NCBI GenBank assembly: GCA_001723765.1
Contig: MAYW01000016.1
Coordinates: 1-47,614, forward strand
Length of the DNA stretch: 47,614 bases
DNA from: Candidatus Scalindua rubra
Lineage (GTDB): Bacteria > Planctomycetota > Brocadiia > Brocadiales > Scalinduaceae
Direction of reading: 5' to 3'
In this document: positions 26,100-35,223 of the stretch, one piece after another
Numbering within the stretch: the stretch's first letter is position 1
How the letters are laid out: every line of letters begins with the position of its first letter
Notes under the pieces: generated by a model
Databases searched by the model: none
What the model saw: only the letters and a program-made list of their open reading frames with translations
What the model was told of the DNA's origin: nothing
Made by a program: the position numbers and the translations under genes

Positions 26100-26806
26100 T
26101 ATATAACCTCCCCACGCATTACTTTTCTATAATTATCTGTTATTAATCCTTCAAATAAATCTTTTGTATGTTTATGGCTTTCTTCAAGATATGCATCTAT
26201 TGAGTCAAAATTCAAATCTTTTTCCTTGGCATAATCAAAATCTAGCATTATAGCCTCTTCTGTTTGATTCTCTGAAATTACAGGTTCAATACGTGTTGTT
26301 ATATTGCCACCTTCAGTCTGAGATACAAAAATCATACTTAAATTTTTGAAATCTGTTGACATAGATTTTGGCAACTTTATTTGAATATTTAGATAATTCT
26401 TAATAGGTATAATGTTTTTCTCTCTTGTGAAAGGTATAATGTTTATATAACGTAGTCCTGTCCTTTTTAGTTTTTCAACTTTAAACAATTCTCTAAAAAT
26501 AGAAAATATTCTCATCGTCTCTTTTTTAAATAAACTAAACCCTTCATATTTTTTACAATAAAATGATATTTTGTTGATAGACATAATAACACCGCTTGTG
26601 CCATCTTCTCTTTCAAACCTGTATGGCGGTTGTGCAGCAATAGCTCCAGCTTGAAAGCTGGAAACTAAAACCATAGAATAATCACTTCTAATTTTCTCAT
26701 AAAATTTATCCCTATTACATTCAATGGACGGTTCTCCTGGAAATCTTATCTCGAAAACTGTTTCAACAAGAGGAGCATTTTTATAGATTTCATTTTCGTT
26801 ACTCAT
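26099..26806 (-). CDS. TIGR04255-family protein
   Basis: 235 residues. The family signature is at the N-terminus (NAPLVETVFEIRFPGEPSIE), and the later strands RFEREDGTSGVIMSINKISF, KRTGLRYINIIPF and EEAIMLDFDYAKE fit the usual length and pattern of TIGR04255, a sporadically distributed family of unknown function. First gene of a two-gene unit with the HicB/HicA-like gene. The pattern resembles TA or defence modules (inference). Confidence 0.82.
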   Translation of the reverse strand: MSNENEIYKNAPLVETVFEIRFPGEPSIECNRDKFYEKIRSDYSMVLVSSFQAGAIAAQPPYRFEREDGTSGVIMSINKISFYCKKYEGFSLFKKETMRIFSIFRELFKVEKLKRTGLRYINIIPFTREKNIIPIKNYLNIQIKLPKSMSTDFKNLSMIFVSQTEGGNITTRIEPVISENQTEEAIMLDFDYAKEKDLNFDSIDAYLEESHKHTKDLFEGLITDNYRKVMRGEVI

Positions 26807-27113
26807 ATTATTTCTATGTTTTACTTATTATATCATAAATCTTTTCTTCGAGGTTCGAGTTAAATTTGATTTGGCTTATTTAGTCTAAATGAGGTTTTTG
26901 TTGGTAAGAATTCAAATAATATCACTTTCATAACAAAGCGTCAAGACTTTTTTAAGCTGTGGGTGTCATATACCTTTCACTCACTAGTTGATATGTCTGT
27001 CATATTATAGTTATCCTTATTATCGTCATATTCTCAAAAGTCTTAACCCATCACACACCAAATTAAAACAGTCCCGTTTCCTTTTAAATTAAATCTGGAG
27101 CCAAGGCAAACAT
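26807..27113. other. 307-bp intergenic stretch, only the right 54-bp repeat
   Basis: No gene seen. It is A/T-rich and holds the promoter region of the TIGR04255 unit and the right copy of the 54-bp repeat. Confidence 0.6.
27047..27100 (+). repeat. 54-bp direct repeat, right copy
   Basis: Same orientation and nearly the same sequence as 23401-23454. It ends 13 bp before the stop of the radical SAM gene and so marks the boundary between the housekeeping operon and the accessory islet. Confidence 0.85.
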
Positions 27114-28961
27114 TCAGGCTTTTACATAATGCTCTGATCTTGCACAAGCACCACAATCGGGGCAACCATCAGTAAAACAGTCAGGAGTAAATTCCTGCTC
27201 AAAAGACTTCTTTCTCTCACTTTGCAAGAATTCCTTTATAATACCACTGCTAATATGATCCCATGGAAGAGTTTCGTCTTCACCTCTGTCTCTACAAAAG
27301 TAAAATCTTTCATCCAAACCCACTTTTTCAAACGCAATTTTCCATTTATCATAATCAAAATGATCATCCCATGCGTCGAATTTACAGCCGTCCTGCCAGG
27401 CTTGAAGGATCACATCTCCCAGCCTCCTGTCACCGCGTGCAAATACACCTTCCAGTATACTCCTCTCCGGCTTGTTGAATTTGACGCGAATTCTTCTATG
27501 CCTGATCTTACTCATTATTATGCGTTTAATCTCTTTTATTCTCTCCAGTGAAATCATTGGTTCCCATTGAAAAGGTGTATGAGCCTTGGGAACAAAAGGT
27601 GCAACAGTTATGTTCACATTCCCAAAAGAACCCTTAACCTCTTTCCTGAGACTTGAAACCTTGTAAGCCAGGTTTGCTATTTCTTCAACATCCTCATCTG
27701 TCTCTGTAGGAAGCCCAACCATAAAATATAATTTAACCAGATTCCATCCCTCTTTATACGCCTCTTTAACTCCCTCAAAAAGGTCTTCGTTTGATATATT
27801 TTTATTGATCACCTTTCTAAGCCTTGTCGTTGCTGCTTCAGGTGCTAAAGTTAAACTAGATTTGCGTACAGTATTGAGATAAAAAGGTAACTTAGTCAAT
27901 TGATCCGAAATCCTCAAGGAAGGAAATGATATGTTTACATTTTTCTGATTGAAAACTGTACCCATACGTGTCATCAATTCTTTAAGATGCGGATAATCAC
28001 TTATCGATAATGCACCCAGTGATATTTCTTCATGTCCTGTATTAAGATAACAATCTTCAGACAAATTCAGGACATTATCTACTGAACGAATTCTATTTGG
28101 TCGCTTTGTCATCCCTGCTTGACAAAATCTGCACCCTTGTGTACAGCCCCGCATAACCTCAATTGATATGCGATCATGAATAGTTTTCACATATGGAATA
28201 ATAAGATTTTCTGGAAAATATGCCTTTCCGAGATTGCTAATTGACGCACCACGCACGACAGGAGGAACATCGGACAGCCTTGGTTCAACTCTATTTATAA
28301 CGCCGCCAGAATTATAGGTCACTACATAAAGAGAAGGAGCATAAAGATTTTTTATATCTCTAACAAGCGAAACGATCTTCTCTTCTCTTGACAAATTTCT
28401 TGTATGTTTAATCGTTTTAAAGCACTCGATAAATTGAGGTAATTTTTCCTCTCCATCACCAACAAAAAAAATATCAATAAAATCAGACATTGGTTCAGGA
28501 GTAAATGCCAGAGGACCACCTGCAATGATTAAGGGGTCTTTTTCAGTTCTTTCATCTCTTCTCAATGGTATCTTTGCAAGGTCGAGCATATTGAGCACAT
28601 TTGTATATGACATCTCATATTGGAGTGAAAAACCAATAATATCAAACTCCCTCAAAGGCTTAAACGTTTCCAGGGAGCATAAGGGTATATCGTGTTTTCT
28701 CAAAGCAACCTCCATGTCATACCATGGTGCGAATACTCTTTCACAAGCCGTATCTCTACGCTCGTTTAAAAGACCGTATAGAATTTGCATACCCAGATGA
28801 GACATCCCAATTGCATAAGTATCCGGGAAGGCCAACGCAATTGTAACATCTACATTGTTATTTTCCTTTTTGATGGAATTCCATTCACCTCCTATATACT
28901 GTCCGGGCGTTTCCACAAAAGGCAATATTCTATCTTCAATATAACTACGAATATTATTCAT
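27114..28961 (-). CDS. TIGR03960-family radical SAM protein with B12-binding-like N-terminus
   Basis: 615 residues from the ATG at 28961, which overlaps the rodA stop; an ATG three codons earlier is possible. N-terminal region ALAFPDTYAIGMSHLGMQIL and PLIIAGGPLAFTPEPMSDF fits the B12-binding-like fold. The radical SAM cluster motif is RGCTQGCRFCQAG (CxxxCxxC). Later come SLTLAPEAATTRLRKVINK and LVKLYFMVGLPTETDEDV. The C-terminal end is Cys-rich (CFTDGCPDCGAC) and may hold a second cluster. The family is often linked to TIGR03936, a small partner, and to rod-shape genes; its reaction is unknown. Last gene of the mre-rod operon. Confidence 0.92.
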   Translation of the reverse strand: MNNIRSYIEDRILPFVETPGQYIGGEWNSIKKENNNVDVTIALAFPDTYAIGMSHLGMQILYGLLNERRDTACERVFAPWYDMEVALRKHDIPLCSLETFKPLREFDIIGFSLQYEMSYTNVLNMLDLAKIPLRRDERTEKDPLIIAGGPLAFTPEPMSDFIDIFFVGDGEEKLPQFIECFKTIKHTRNLSREEKIVSLVRDIKNLYAPSLYVVTYNSGGVINRVEPRLSDVPPVVRGASISNLGKAYFPENLIIPYVKTIHDRISIEVMRGCTQGCRFCQAGMTKRPNRIRSVDNVLNLSEDCYLNTGHEEISLGALSISDYPHLKELMTRMGTVFNQKNVNISFPSLRISDQLTKLPFYLNTVRKSSLTLAPEAATTRLRKVINKNISNEDLFEGVKEAYKEGWNLVKLYFMVGLPTETDEDVEEIANLAYKVSSLRKEVKGSFGNVNITVAPFVPKAHTPFQWEPMISLERIKEIKRIIMSKIRHRRIRVKFNKPERSILEGVFARGDRRLGDVILQAWQDGCKFDAWDDHFDYDKWKIAFEKVGLDERFYFCRDRGEDETLPWDHISSGIIKEFLQSERKKSFEQEFTPDCFTDGCPDCGACARSEHYVKA

Positions 28962-30058
28962 AAAACTCATCCCTTGCTAATGCTACTCTGCTTCTCATCC
29001 TCACATTAAACATAAACGATAAAGCTATAAATGATGATATTAAAGAGGAGCCCCCATAGCTAATAAAGGGTAATGTTAAACCCGTAATTGGAATAAGTCC
29101 TATTGTCATAGCAACATTTATGAGTATTTGAGTAGCGAACATAGCCGTAAAACCTGTTACAATTAACCTGCCATAAGATTCCCTGGTTTTTAAAGCGATA
29201 CCCATACTACATGCAAGAAAGATCAGATAAAGGCACAGGATTGCACAACTTCTATAGAACCCCCATTCTTCTGCAATGACTGAAAAAATAAAATCTGTAT
29301 GTCCCTGAGGAAGGAAATTAAGTTGACTTTGTATACCATTACCCCATCCACTTCCAAAGCTGCCTCCGGAACCAACTGCTACTAATGATTGTATCCTATG
29401 ATAGCCTTCACCCCAATTGCTCGCTCTATCAGGCCAAAGAAAACTCAATACCCGCACCTTTTGATAACTCTTAAGTACAAAATACCAGAAAAGAGGCATT
29501 GAAGCTAAACCAAAAAATATGATTGTAAGGATATATTTAATCCTGGTACCAGCCATAAACATAATTGCAAAAAAGATAGGTAATAAGATTAAACTGGTCC
29601 CCAGATCTGGCTGTATAATAATTAATGCCATCGGCAGGATCGTCAAAACCAACGGAAAGATAATATCACGAAATCTAGAAACATTCTTTTTGTCCATAAA
29701 ATACCTTGAAAGCGCTAGAATAAGGACTATCTTCATAATTTCAGAAGGTTGTATAGAAATGGGCCCTAATATTAACCACCTTTTTGCTCCGTATACTGTT
29801 TTGCCAAACAACAAAACTAAAAACAAACAAAAGAGAATTATTAAATAAAAAATATATGAGTACCTGCCAATTGAAAAATAATCAAATATTAACAAAACAG
29901 AAAAAAACTCCCAACCCGATACCTATCCAAATTATTTGCTTAAAAGCATACATCTCTGATGAAGCACTCCATACAAAGAAAAAGCTTATAGCCAAGAATA
30001 AACAAATTACCAAAAACATCAGCCAATCAAAATTTCGCAAACTAACTACGCGTATCAT
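28954..30058 (-). CDS. rodA: RodA, SEDS peptidoglycan glycosyltransferase, frameshifted in a T7 run
   Basis: The N-terminal frame starts at ATG 30058 (MIRVVSLRNFDWLMFLVICL) and carries the first helices (SFFFVWSASSEMYAFKQIIW). It breaks at a run of seven T (minus strand; 29901-29907). With six T it continues as GLGVFSVLLIFDYFSIGR and then through the complete rest: YGAKRWLILGPISIQPSEIM, QPDLGTSLILLPIFF, GSGGSFGSGWGNGIQSQLNF, LPQGHTDFIFSVIAEEWGF and LPFISYGGSSLISSFIALS. Joined length is about 367, normal for RodA. Works with PBP2 (next gene upstream) in sidewall peptidoglycan synthesis. Confidence 0.9.
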
Positions 30059-30587
30059 ACAAATTAAAAGGCAGAACCCTTAACTCCTTTCTGGATTTCA
30101 CTTTTTAGGTTTTTATTTTAACGCATTACAAACATTGAAATTCCTAGATGACATTAAATTAGATTCTTCGGTCGTATCCTCCCTCAGAATGACATGTTGA
30201 CACACCTTGTCATTCTGAGTGAAACGAAGAATCTCCAGTTTGAAAGCAAATAATTTTTCGAGGAGAATAAAAGTCTCATGTACGGGCTCAAGATTTTGAG
30301 CCCCTACTGTCTCAAAGACTTAAAATGGAAATTCCTCATCAACCCTTAATCTACCCTCCCTTTCGGGAGGATTCCAGAAGGGGAGGTATAATCTTGCTTT
30401 CGCCCGCCAAAAAGCGTGTCGGGCAGGCAGGGAATCCAAAATTACACTCCTAATGGCAAAATTAAGAAAATAATCTTTAGCTAATCGCAGGCCGATACAG
30501 ACATACACAGCACCGCGCAGAGGATACAAAGATAAAAACTATTTCTTTGCGCTCTTCGCGGCTTTGCGGTGCAAAAAATGAAAATAT
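30059..30587. other. 529-bp gap between mrdA and rodA filled with dispersed repeats
   Basis: No gene seen. It contains a nested inverted repeat (30161-30234: AGATTCTTCG/CGAAGAATCT outside, CTCAGAATGACA/TGTCATTCTGAG inside), a hairpin CCTCCC-TTTC-GGGAGG (30355-30370) and a CACCGC..GCGGTG inverted repeat (30511-30571). The gap splits genes that are usually adjacent in one operon. Confidence 0.7.
30161..30234. repeat. Nested inverted repeat with TCATTCTGA core
   Basis: Two perfect stems, AGATTCTTCG with CGAAGAATCT and CTCAGAATGACA with TGTCATTCTGAG, separated by a short bulge and a 13-nt loop. The word TTGTCATTCTGA recurs at 42963 and, inverted, at 21513-21538. Confidence 0.75.
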
Positions 30588-32498
30588 TTAAAACCCAAGT
30601 TGTGTTAAAAGTTTTTGAACGATTGGACCTGCTACATCAGCACCATGACCTTTTGTACGCTCTATCACAACAGTAAAGCAGTATACCGGGTTTTCAAAAG
30701 GAGCATACCCAACAAACCATGCATGGTTCACATCTTCACGTGCTGTCTCTGTTGTTCCTGTTTTCCCGGCTACACGTAACTCTTTCAAACCGGTACCCTT
30801 CGCAGTACCGACTGTCACTACTTTTCGCAATGAACGTTTAATAATATCCAGGCTCTTCTCTGACATGTCTATCCTCTCCGTGGATTCAAAGTTATTTTTT
30901 AGTAAAATATCACCTTTATAATCTGTTATTTTTTGAAGAATACGTGGTTTGACGTACCACCCGCCATTTGCAATTATGCCAATCATCTTGGTAACCTGTA
31001 TAGGCGTTACCAGCATTTCTCCCTGACCAATGGATAAATTTATAGTCTGGGCCATAGACGTAGATTTTGGTATATTTCCCTTCTTTTCATAAGCAAGATC
31101 AATATCCGTGATATTTCCTAAACCAAATTTATCAGCCCACTTTTTTAATAAAGAACCACCTAGATTTTTTCCTACTTCGAAGAAAAAGACGTTGCATGAA
31201 TATTGTATTGCCTCTTCAACATTCAATAAGCCATGACCATACTTTGAAAAACATCGGAATCTACCTCCTTCTCCCTTTAATGATCCGTAGCATGCAAAGT
31301 GGGTTTCTTCATTTATTCTATTTTCTTCAAGCGCCGCAATTGCCGTAATTATTTTAAAGACTGATCCTGGTGATAAAACACTTTGTATAGGCCGATTAAG
31401 GAAGGGTTTAAGAGGATTTTTGCTAAGAGTTAGGTAGTCCTTATTCAAAGTATTTAAATTATATCTAGGAAAGGTTGCCATCGCAATGATTTCACCATTC
31501 CACGGATTCATCACTACAATTGAACCCCTTCTCTTCCCAAGAACTTTTTCAGCAATATCTTGTATTCTACTATCAATGGTCAAAAAAATATTATTTCCAG
31601 GAGTTGACGGCCTTTCCAGGATAAGTTTATTAACCTGCATTGTATCAAGGGTTATTTCTTCAAATCTCTCTCCCGGTATACCCATTAATCTTGAATTATA
31701 TACCTTTTCAATCCCATTTTTCCCAACTAAGGTATCCACTGAAATTGCCTTTTGAGTAAAATATTCTGATTCTAGTTTATCACTTTGCTCCAGACCATCA
31801 AACCATCTTTTCTTAAAATTATAGTTCCGTATTTCTTCTTCATCCAACTTGCCTACATAACCTATTATGTGAGGCGATAAATCACCCTGTGGATACCACC
31901 TTACAGGTTTAGTATCCATCTGTACACCAGGTAAACTTTGCATCTCAACTTCGAACTTTGCAACTTTTCTCCATGGTATACCCGATATTATTGAATGTGG
32001 TACAATCTCTTCCTTGATGCGCAGCTTCCTTTTATTTCTCTTTTCAACGCCATGCTTAATTTTTTCTACCTTTTCCACTATCTTTTTTGATCTTTCGAAG
32101 ACATCTAAATATGGAATTTCAAGAAATTTAACTACTTTTTCCGCCCACAATACGTCATCAAAATGACACTCTTTACATAAATCATGAGTTATTTTTTGCT
32201 TCTTAACCTCAGATGTCTTAGGTAATATATTTTGTTTAAAACACAAGTAAGCATCAAATAGCTTTTTATACATAACCGTAAGCTCAAAAGAATGTTTATC
32301 TACAGCTAACAACAAACCATTTCTATCGTATATCGTTCCTCTTAATGTGTCGATGCTGATAGTCCGTATTCTTTTACTATCAGACATACCACTGAATTTC
32401 CCACCTTCAATTATCTGGACATAAAACAATCTACAAAAAATTACAAAGAATAAAATTAATATTATTCCAAAAAATATTTTAAAGCGTTTCTTATACAT
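30588..32498 (-). CDS. mrdA: Penicillin-binding protein 2, transpeptidase
   Basis: 636 residues. One N-terminal membrane anchor (IFFGIILILFFVIFCRLFYV), a dimerisation domain starting RIRTISIDTLRGTIYDRNG, and the transpeptidase domain with SPGSVFK (SxxK), YSCNVFF (SxN) and VAGKTGTTE (KTG). A central insertion of about 100 residues (about 85-185) is Lys/Glu-rich and has a CxxC (DLCKECHF), not usual in PBP2. Crosslinks peptidoglycan together with RodA. The ATG overlaps the mreD stop (TAATG). Presence of an intact class B PBP shows that the organism makes peptidoglycan. Confidence 0.95.
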   Translation of the reverse strand: MYKKRFKIFFGIILILFFVIFCRLFYVQIIEGGKFSGMSDSKRIRTISIDTLRGTIYDRNGLLLAVDKHSFELTVMYKKLFDAYLCFKQNILPKTSEVKKQKITHDLCKECHFDDVLWAEKVVKFLEIPYLDVFERSKKIVEKVEKIKHGVEKRNKRKLRIKEEIVPHSIISGIPWRKVAKFEVEMQSLPGVQMDTKPVRWYPQGDLSPHIIGYVGKLDEEEIRNYNFKKRWFDGLEQSDKLESEYFTQKAISVDTLVGKNGIEKVYNSRLMGIPGERFEEITLDTMQVNKLILERPSTPGNNIFLTIDSRIQDIAEKVLGKRRGSIVVMNPWNGEIIAMATFPRYNLNTLNKDYLTLSKNPLKPFLNRPIQSVLSPGSVFKIITAIAALEENRINEETHFACYGSLKGEGGRFRCFSKYGHGLLNVEEAIQYSCNVFFFEVGKNLGGSLLKKWADKFGLGNITDIDLAYEKKGNIPKSTSMAQTINLSIGQGEMLVTPIQVTKMIGIIANGGWYVKPRILQKITDYKGDILLKNNFESTERIDMSEKSLDIIKRSLRKVVTVGTAKGTGLKELRVAGKTGTTETAREDVNHAWFVGYAPFENPVYCFTVVIERTKGHGADVAGPIVQKLLTQLGF

Positions 32499-33004
32499 TA
32501 TCTTGTTTTTCTGTTTAAAAATGGAAACTTAATCGAAGAGTAGAATCTGTTGAACAACCAGAATACCGGAGAAACAATTAAGGAATTGTAAATTGCGATT
32601 ATGGGACATTTCCATACCGTAGGTAATAAGTCTACCGATGCTAAGGATACTGACAATATAAAAAAGTATAATAAATTATATATTATTGAAATTATTAACG
32701 TAACTAAAATTTGTGTTATTAAATGCCTTCCAAAAATTTTATCTTTAATTATTGAAATAAGGTGTCCCACAATCACGAACAATATGGGATTTAAACCAAA
32801 AAGACCTTCAGTGAAAAAATCTTTAGCAAGACCAATTGCCCAATTTACATGAAATGATCGTTTGAGGTTAGAATTCAATGAATAAAAAACAAGGAAGATT
32901 ATAAAGAGGTCAGGTTGGATACCCAGAACGCTAATATGGTGTAATAAGGTCGTTTGAATTAGTGATATGCATAAAATAATGCCTATTATTAAAATCCATG
33001 GCAT
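32498..33004 (-). CDS. mreD: MreD, rod-shape membrane protein
   Basis: 168 residues and five or so membrane helices (ILIIGIILCISLIQTTLLHH, QPDLFIIFLVFYSL, QILVTLIISIIYNLLYFFIL). The motif GLAKDFFTEGLFGLNPILF is the MreD signature (G...D..s....G.n). Located between mreC and mrdA as in other mre operons, but separated from mreC by a MITE. Confidence 0.9.
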   Translation of the reverse strand: MPWILIIGIILCISLIQTTLLHHISVLGIQPDLFIIFLVFYSLNSNLKRSFHVNWAIGLAKDFFTEGLFGLNPILFVIVGHLISIIKDKIFGRHLITQILVTLIISIIYNLLYFFILSVSLASVDLLPTVWKCPIIAIYNSLIVSPVFWLFNRFYSSIKFPFLNRKTR

Positions 33005-33033
33005 GAGGATCTCTTTGTATTTCTATAAATAAT

Positions 33034-33221
33034 CAGTAGTGTCCGGTTAGGTTTTTGCGTGTTTTATTTATTGCCCCAAAGCTGTCATTCCCGCATTTTT
33101 TTAGCGGGAATCTAGGATGAACGAGCCTCTTAGATACCCGATAAGCTTGTCCTCGTGAAAACGGGGAAGCATTCGGGTATGACAAAAGCAGCGCATGCAA
33201 AAACCTAACCGGACACTACTG
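33034..33221. mobile_element. MITE with 25-bp perfect inverted repeats and 9-bp target duplication
   Basis: The left end CAGTAGTGTCCGGTTAGG.. (33034-33058) is the exact reverse complement of the right end (33197-33221). Directly outside, ATAAATAAT is present on both sides (33025-33033 and 33222-33230), a 9-bp target-site duplication. The 188-bp element has no gene and contains an inner hairpin ATTCCCGC/GCGGGAAT (33087-33111). A 9-bp duplication suits an IS4-type transposase acting in trans (inference). Confidence 0.95.
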
Positions 33222-33250
33222 ATAAATAATATCATTAAATCTTGGAATGC

Positions 33251-34108
33251 TCACTCCTTGATACTTTCTTTTTTGTTTTTCTTAATTACTAACACATGCT
33301 CTATTTTCGAAAAAACAATTCTCGGTTCAATCTTAATATCTTTGAAAAGATTTGCGCTTTTTTGTTTAACCTCAGCAACGTTACCTATATATAGAGATTT
33401 TGGGAAAACTCCCCCAATACCAGATGAAATAACCTTATCGCTCTCATCCACCTTTACCTGCCTCGGGACATATTTCATTATACATGTGCCATTAGCCGTT
33501 CCCTGGACTATTCCCTGTGCCCTTGATTCTAAAAATCGCGATGGAACATTTGATGCAGGATCAGTGATTAACATGACTCTGCTCGACGAATTTCCTACAG
33601 CTGATATTCGGCCTACAAGTGCATTTCCAAATACTACAGCATCATCAGATGAAGCGCCTTGTTTCTTCCCAACATCAATTATAACACTTCTTCTAAAGTT
33701 TGAAGCATCATAACCAATAATGTCTGCGATTAGTGGCTTTTCGTTGCTATCCGCATTCTTTTTAAATTCCGATAAAGTTTCTAGCTTCCTCGTAAGCATG
33801 TTTATAAGATTTCGTTGTTTAATTATATTATTCTGGAGGACGAAAACTTCTTTTTCCAGCTTTTCCTTTTCATCAACATGTTCTGATATTGATGCTATTT
33901 TTTTCAATCTATTTTGAAAAAAATTCAATGTCTGAAAAATTATCTTTTGTACTGGTGCGAGGGGAGAAGCAACAGTTACTTTGATTTGATTTGAAACACT
34001 TCCTGGTATGACTAAAAGAGATATGGATATTACAATAAGAATGTAAAGTAAAAACCCTTTCGGAAATCTGCCTAAATCAAGACTCAAGTTCCTTATCCCA
34101 TAAAACAT
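33251..34108 (-). CDS. mreC: MreC, rod-shape periplasmic protein
   Basis: About 285 residues. One membrane anchor (FLLYILIVISISLLVIPGS), a coiled coil (about 55-110: VDEKEKLEKEVFVLQNNIIK) and the MreC beta domains (ADIIGYDASNFRRSVIIDVG, KKQGASSDDAVVFGNALVGR, VMLITDPASNVPSRF). The start is uncertain: I use the ATG at 34108, 32 bp inside the mreB end; a TTG at 34123 is possible. No strong ribosome site, so it is probably coupled to mreB translation. Confidence 0.9.
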   Translation of the reverse strand: MFYGIRNLSLDLGRFPKGFLLYILIVISISLLVIPGSVSNQIKVTVASPLAPVQKIIFQTLNFFQNRLKKIASISEHVDEKEKLEKEVFVLQNNIIKQRNLINMLTRKLETLSEFKKNADSNEKPLIADIIGYDASNFRRSVIIDVGKKQGASSDDAVVFGNALVGRISAVGNSSSRVMLITDPASNVPSRFLESRAQGIVQGTANGTCIMKYVPRQVKVDESDKVISSGIGGVFPKSLYIGNVAEVKQKSANLFKDIKIEPRIVFSKIEHVLVIKKNKKESIKE

Positions 34109-35133
34109 CCTTATACAAATCAAGATCTTCTAAAAGAATGCCTGCTCCTCTTGCAACCGCTGTAATTGGATCATCTGCTATTTTTACCTGAAGTCCCGTT
34201 TCTTCTGCAACTAGTTTATCTAAACCCCTGAGCATTACGCCACCACCAACCATAACCATACCTGTAGTCAACAAATCAGAAGATAATTCTGGAGACGTCT
34301 TTTCCAACGTCTTACTTATAGCATCAAGAATTAATTCTACTGTTGGGTGAAGCGCTTCTCTCATCTCTTCAGAAGTAATGGTTACCGATCTTGGTAACCC
34401 TGCTATGGCATCACGTCCTCTGACTTCTGCTGTAATTTCCTCTTCTAACTTATAAGCCGAACCAACTTCTACCTTAACACTTTCGGCAGTTCTAAAGCCA
34501 ATATCAAGGCTATAAGTACGACGAACATACTGAATTATTGACTCATCCATCTTATCACCTGCAACCCTTAGACTATCATGTGTAAAAATATCTCCTAATG
34601 ATATAACAGCTACCTCTGTAGTACCGCCTCCGATGTCAACTATCATACTCGCTACCGGTTCTCCAACAGGAAGTCCAGCTCCAATCGCAGCTGCTTTGGG
34701 TTCAGATATTAAATAAACTTCTCTGGCACCTGCCCTTTCCGCGGAATTAACAACTGCACGTTTTTTCCACAGTAGTTATTCCAGATGGAATGGCAACAAC
34801 AACCCTTGGTCTCACCCCCCATTTCCTTTTATGCACCTTCAATATAAAATACTTTAGCATAGCTTCGGTAATGTCAAAATCGGCAATAACACCATTTTTC
34901 ATTGGCCTAATAACAGAAATGCTACTCGGTGCCTTTTCGAGCATAGCCCTGGCAGATTGTCCTACAGCATTTCCATTTAGTAAGACTTTATTTGTCCCAG
35001 GTTTTACAGCAACTACAGATGGTTCAAATAACACAATGCCTTCACCAGGAATACATACCAACGTATTCGCTGTCCCTAGATCTATACCCATATCCGTAGA
35101 AGTTATCCCTAATAAGTAATCTAAAGGGTGCAT
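34077..35133 (-). CDS. mreB: MreB, actin-like rod-shape protein, frameshifted in an A6 run
   Basis: The N-terminal frame has the phosphate-1 motif [20 protein letters not shown] and [13 protein letters not shown], then [14 protein letters not shown]. It breaks in GGAAAAAACG (T6 at 34761-34766 on the plus strand). With one A fewer it continues [20 protein letters not shown], then [19 protein letters not shown] (phosphate-2) and [19 protein letters not shown] (adenosine motif). The joined protein is about 351 residues, normal for MreB. As this is a core gene, an inserted base in the data is the likely cause. Confidence 0.92.
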
Positions 35134-35223
35134 AATTTCAATTTTATCCTCTTTGAGCTTTGGATATAAGCTAAATTTTTACATAGGCTTACGGAGGCGA
35201 TTATACGTGCACCCATCTAAAAG

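Noticed and set aside
30320-30529. Open frame on the minus strand between mrdA and rodA
   Set aside because: It is made of dispersed repeats and hairpins and has no ribosome site or protein-like pattern.
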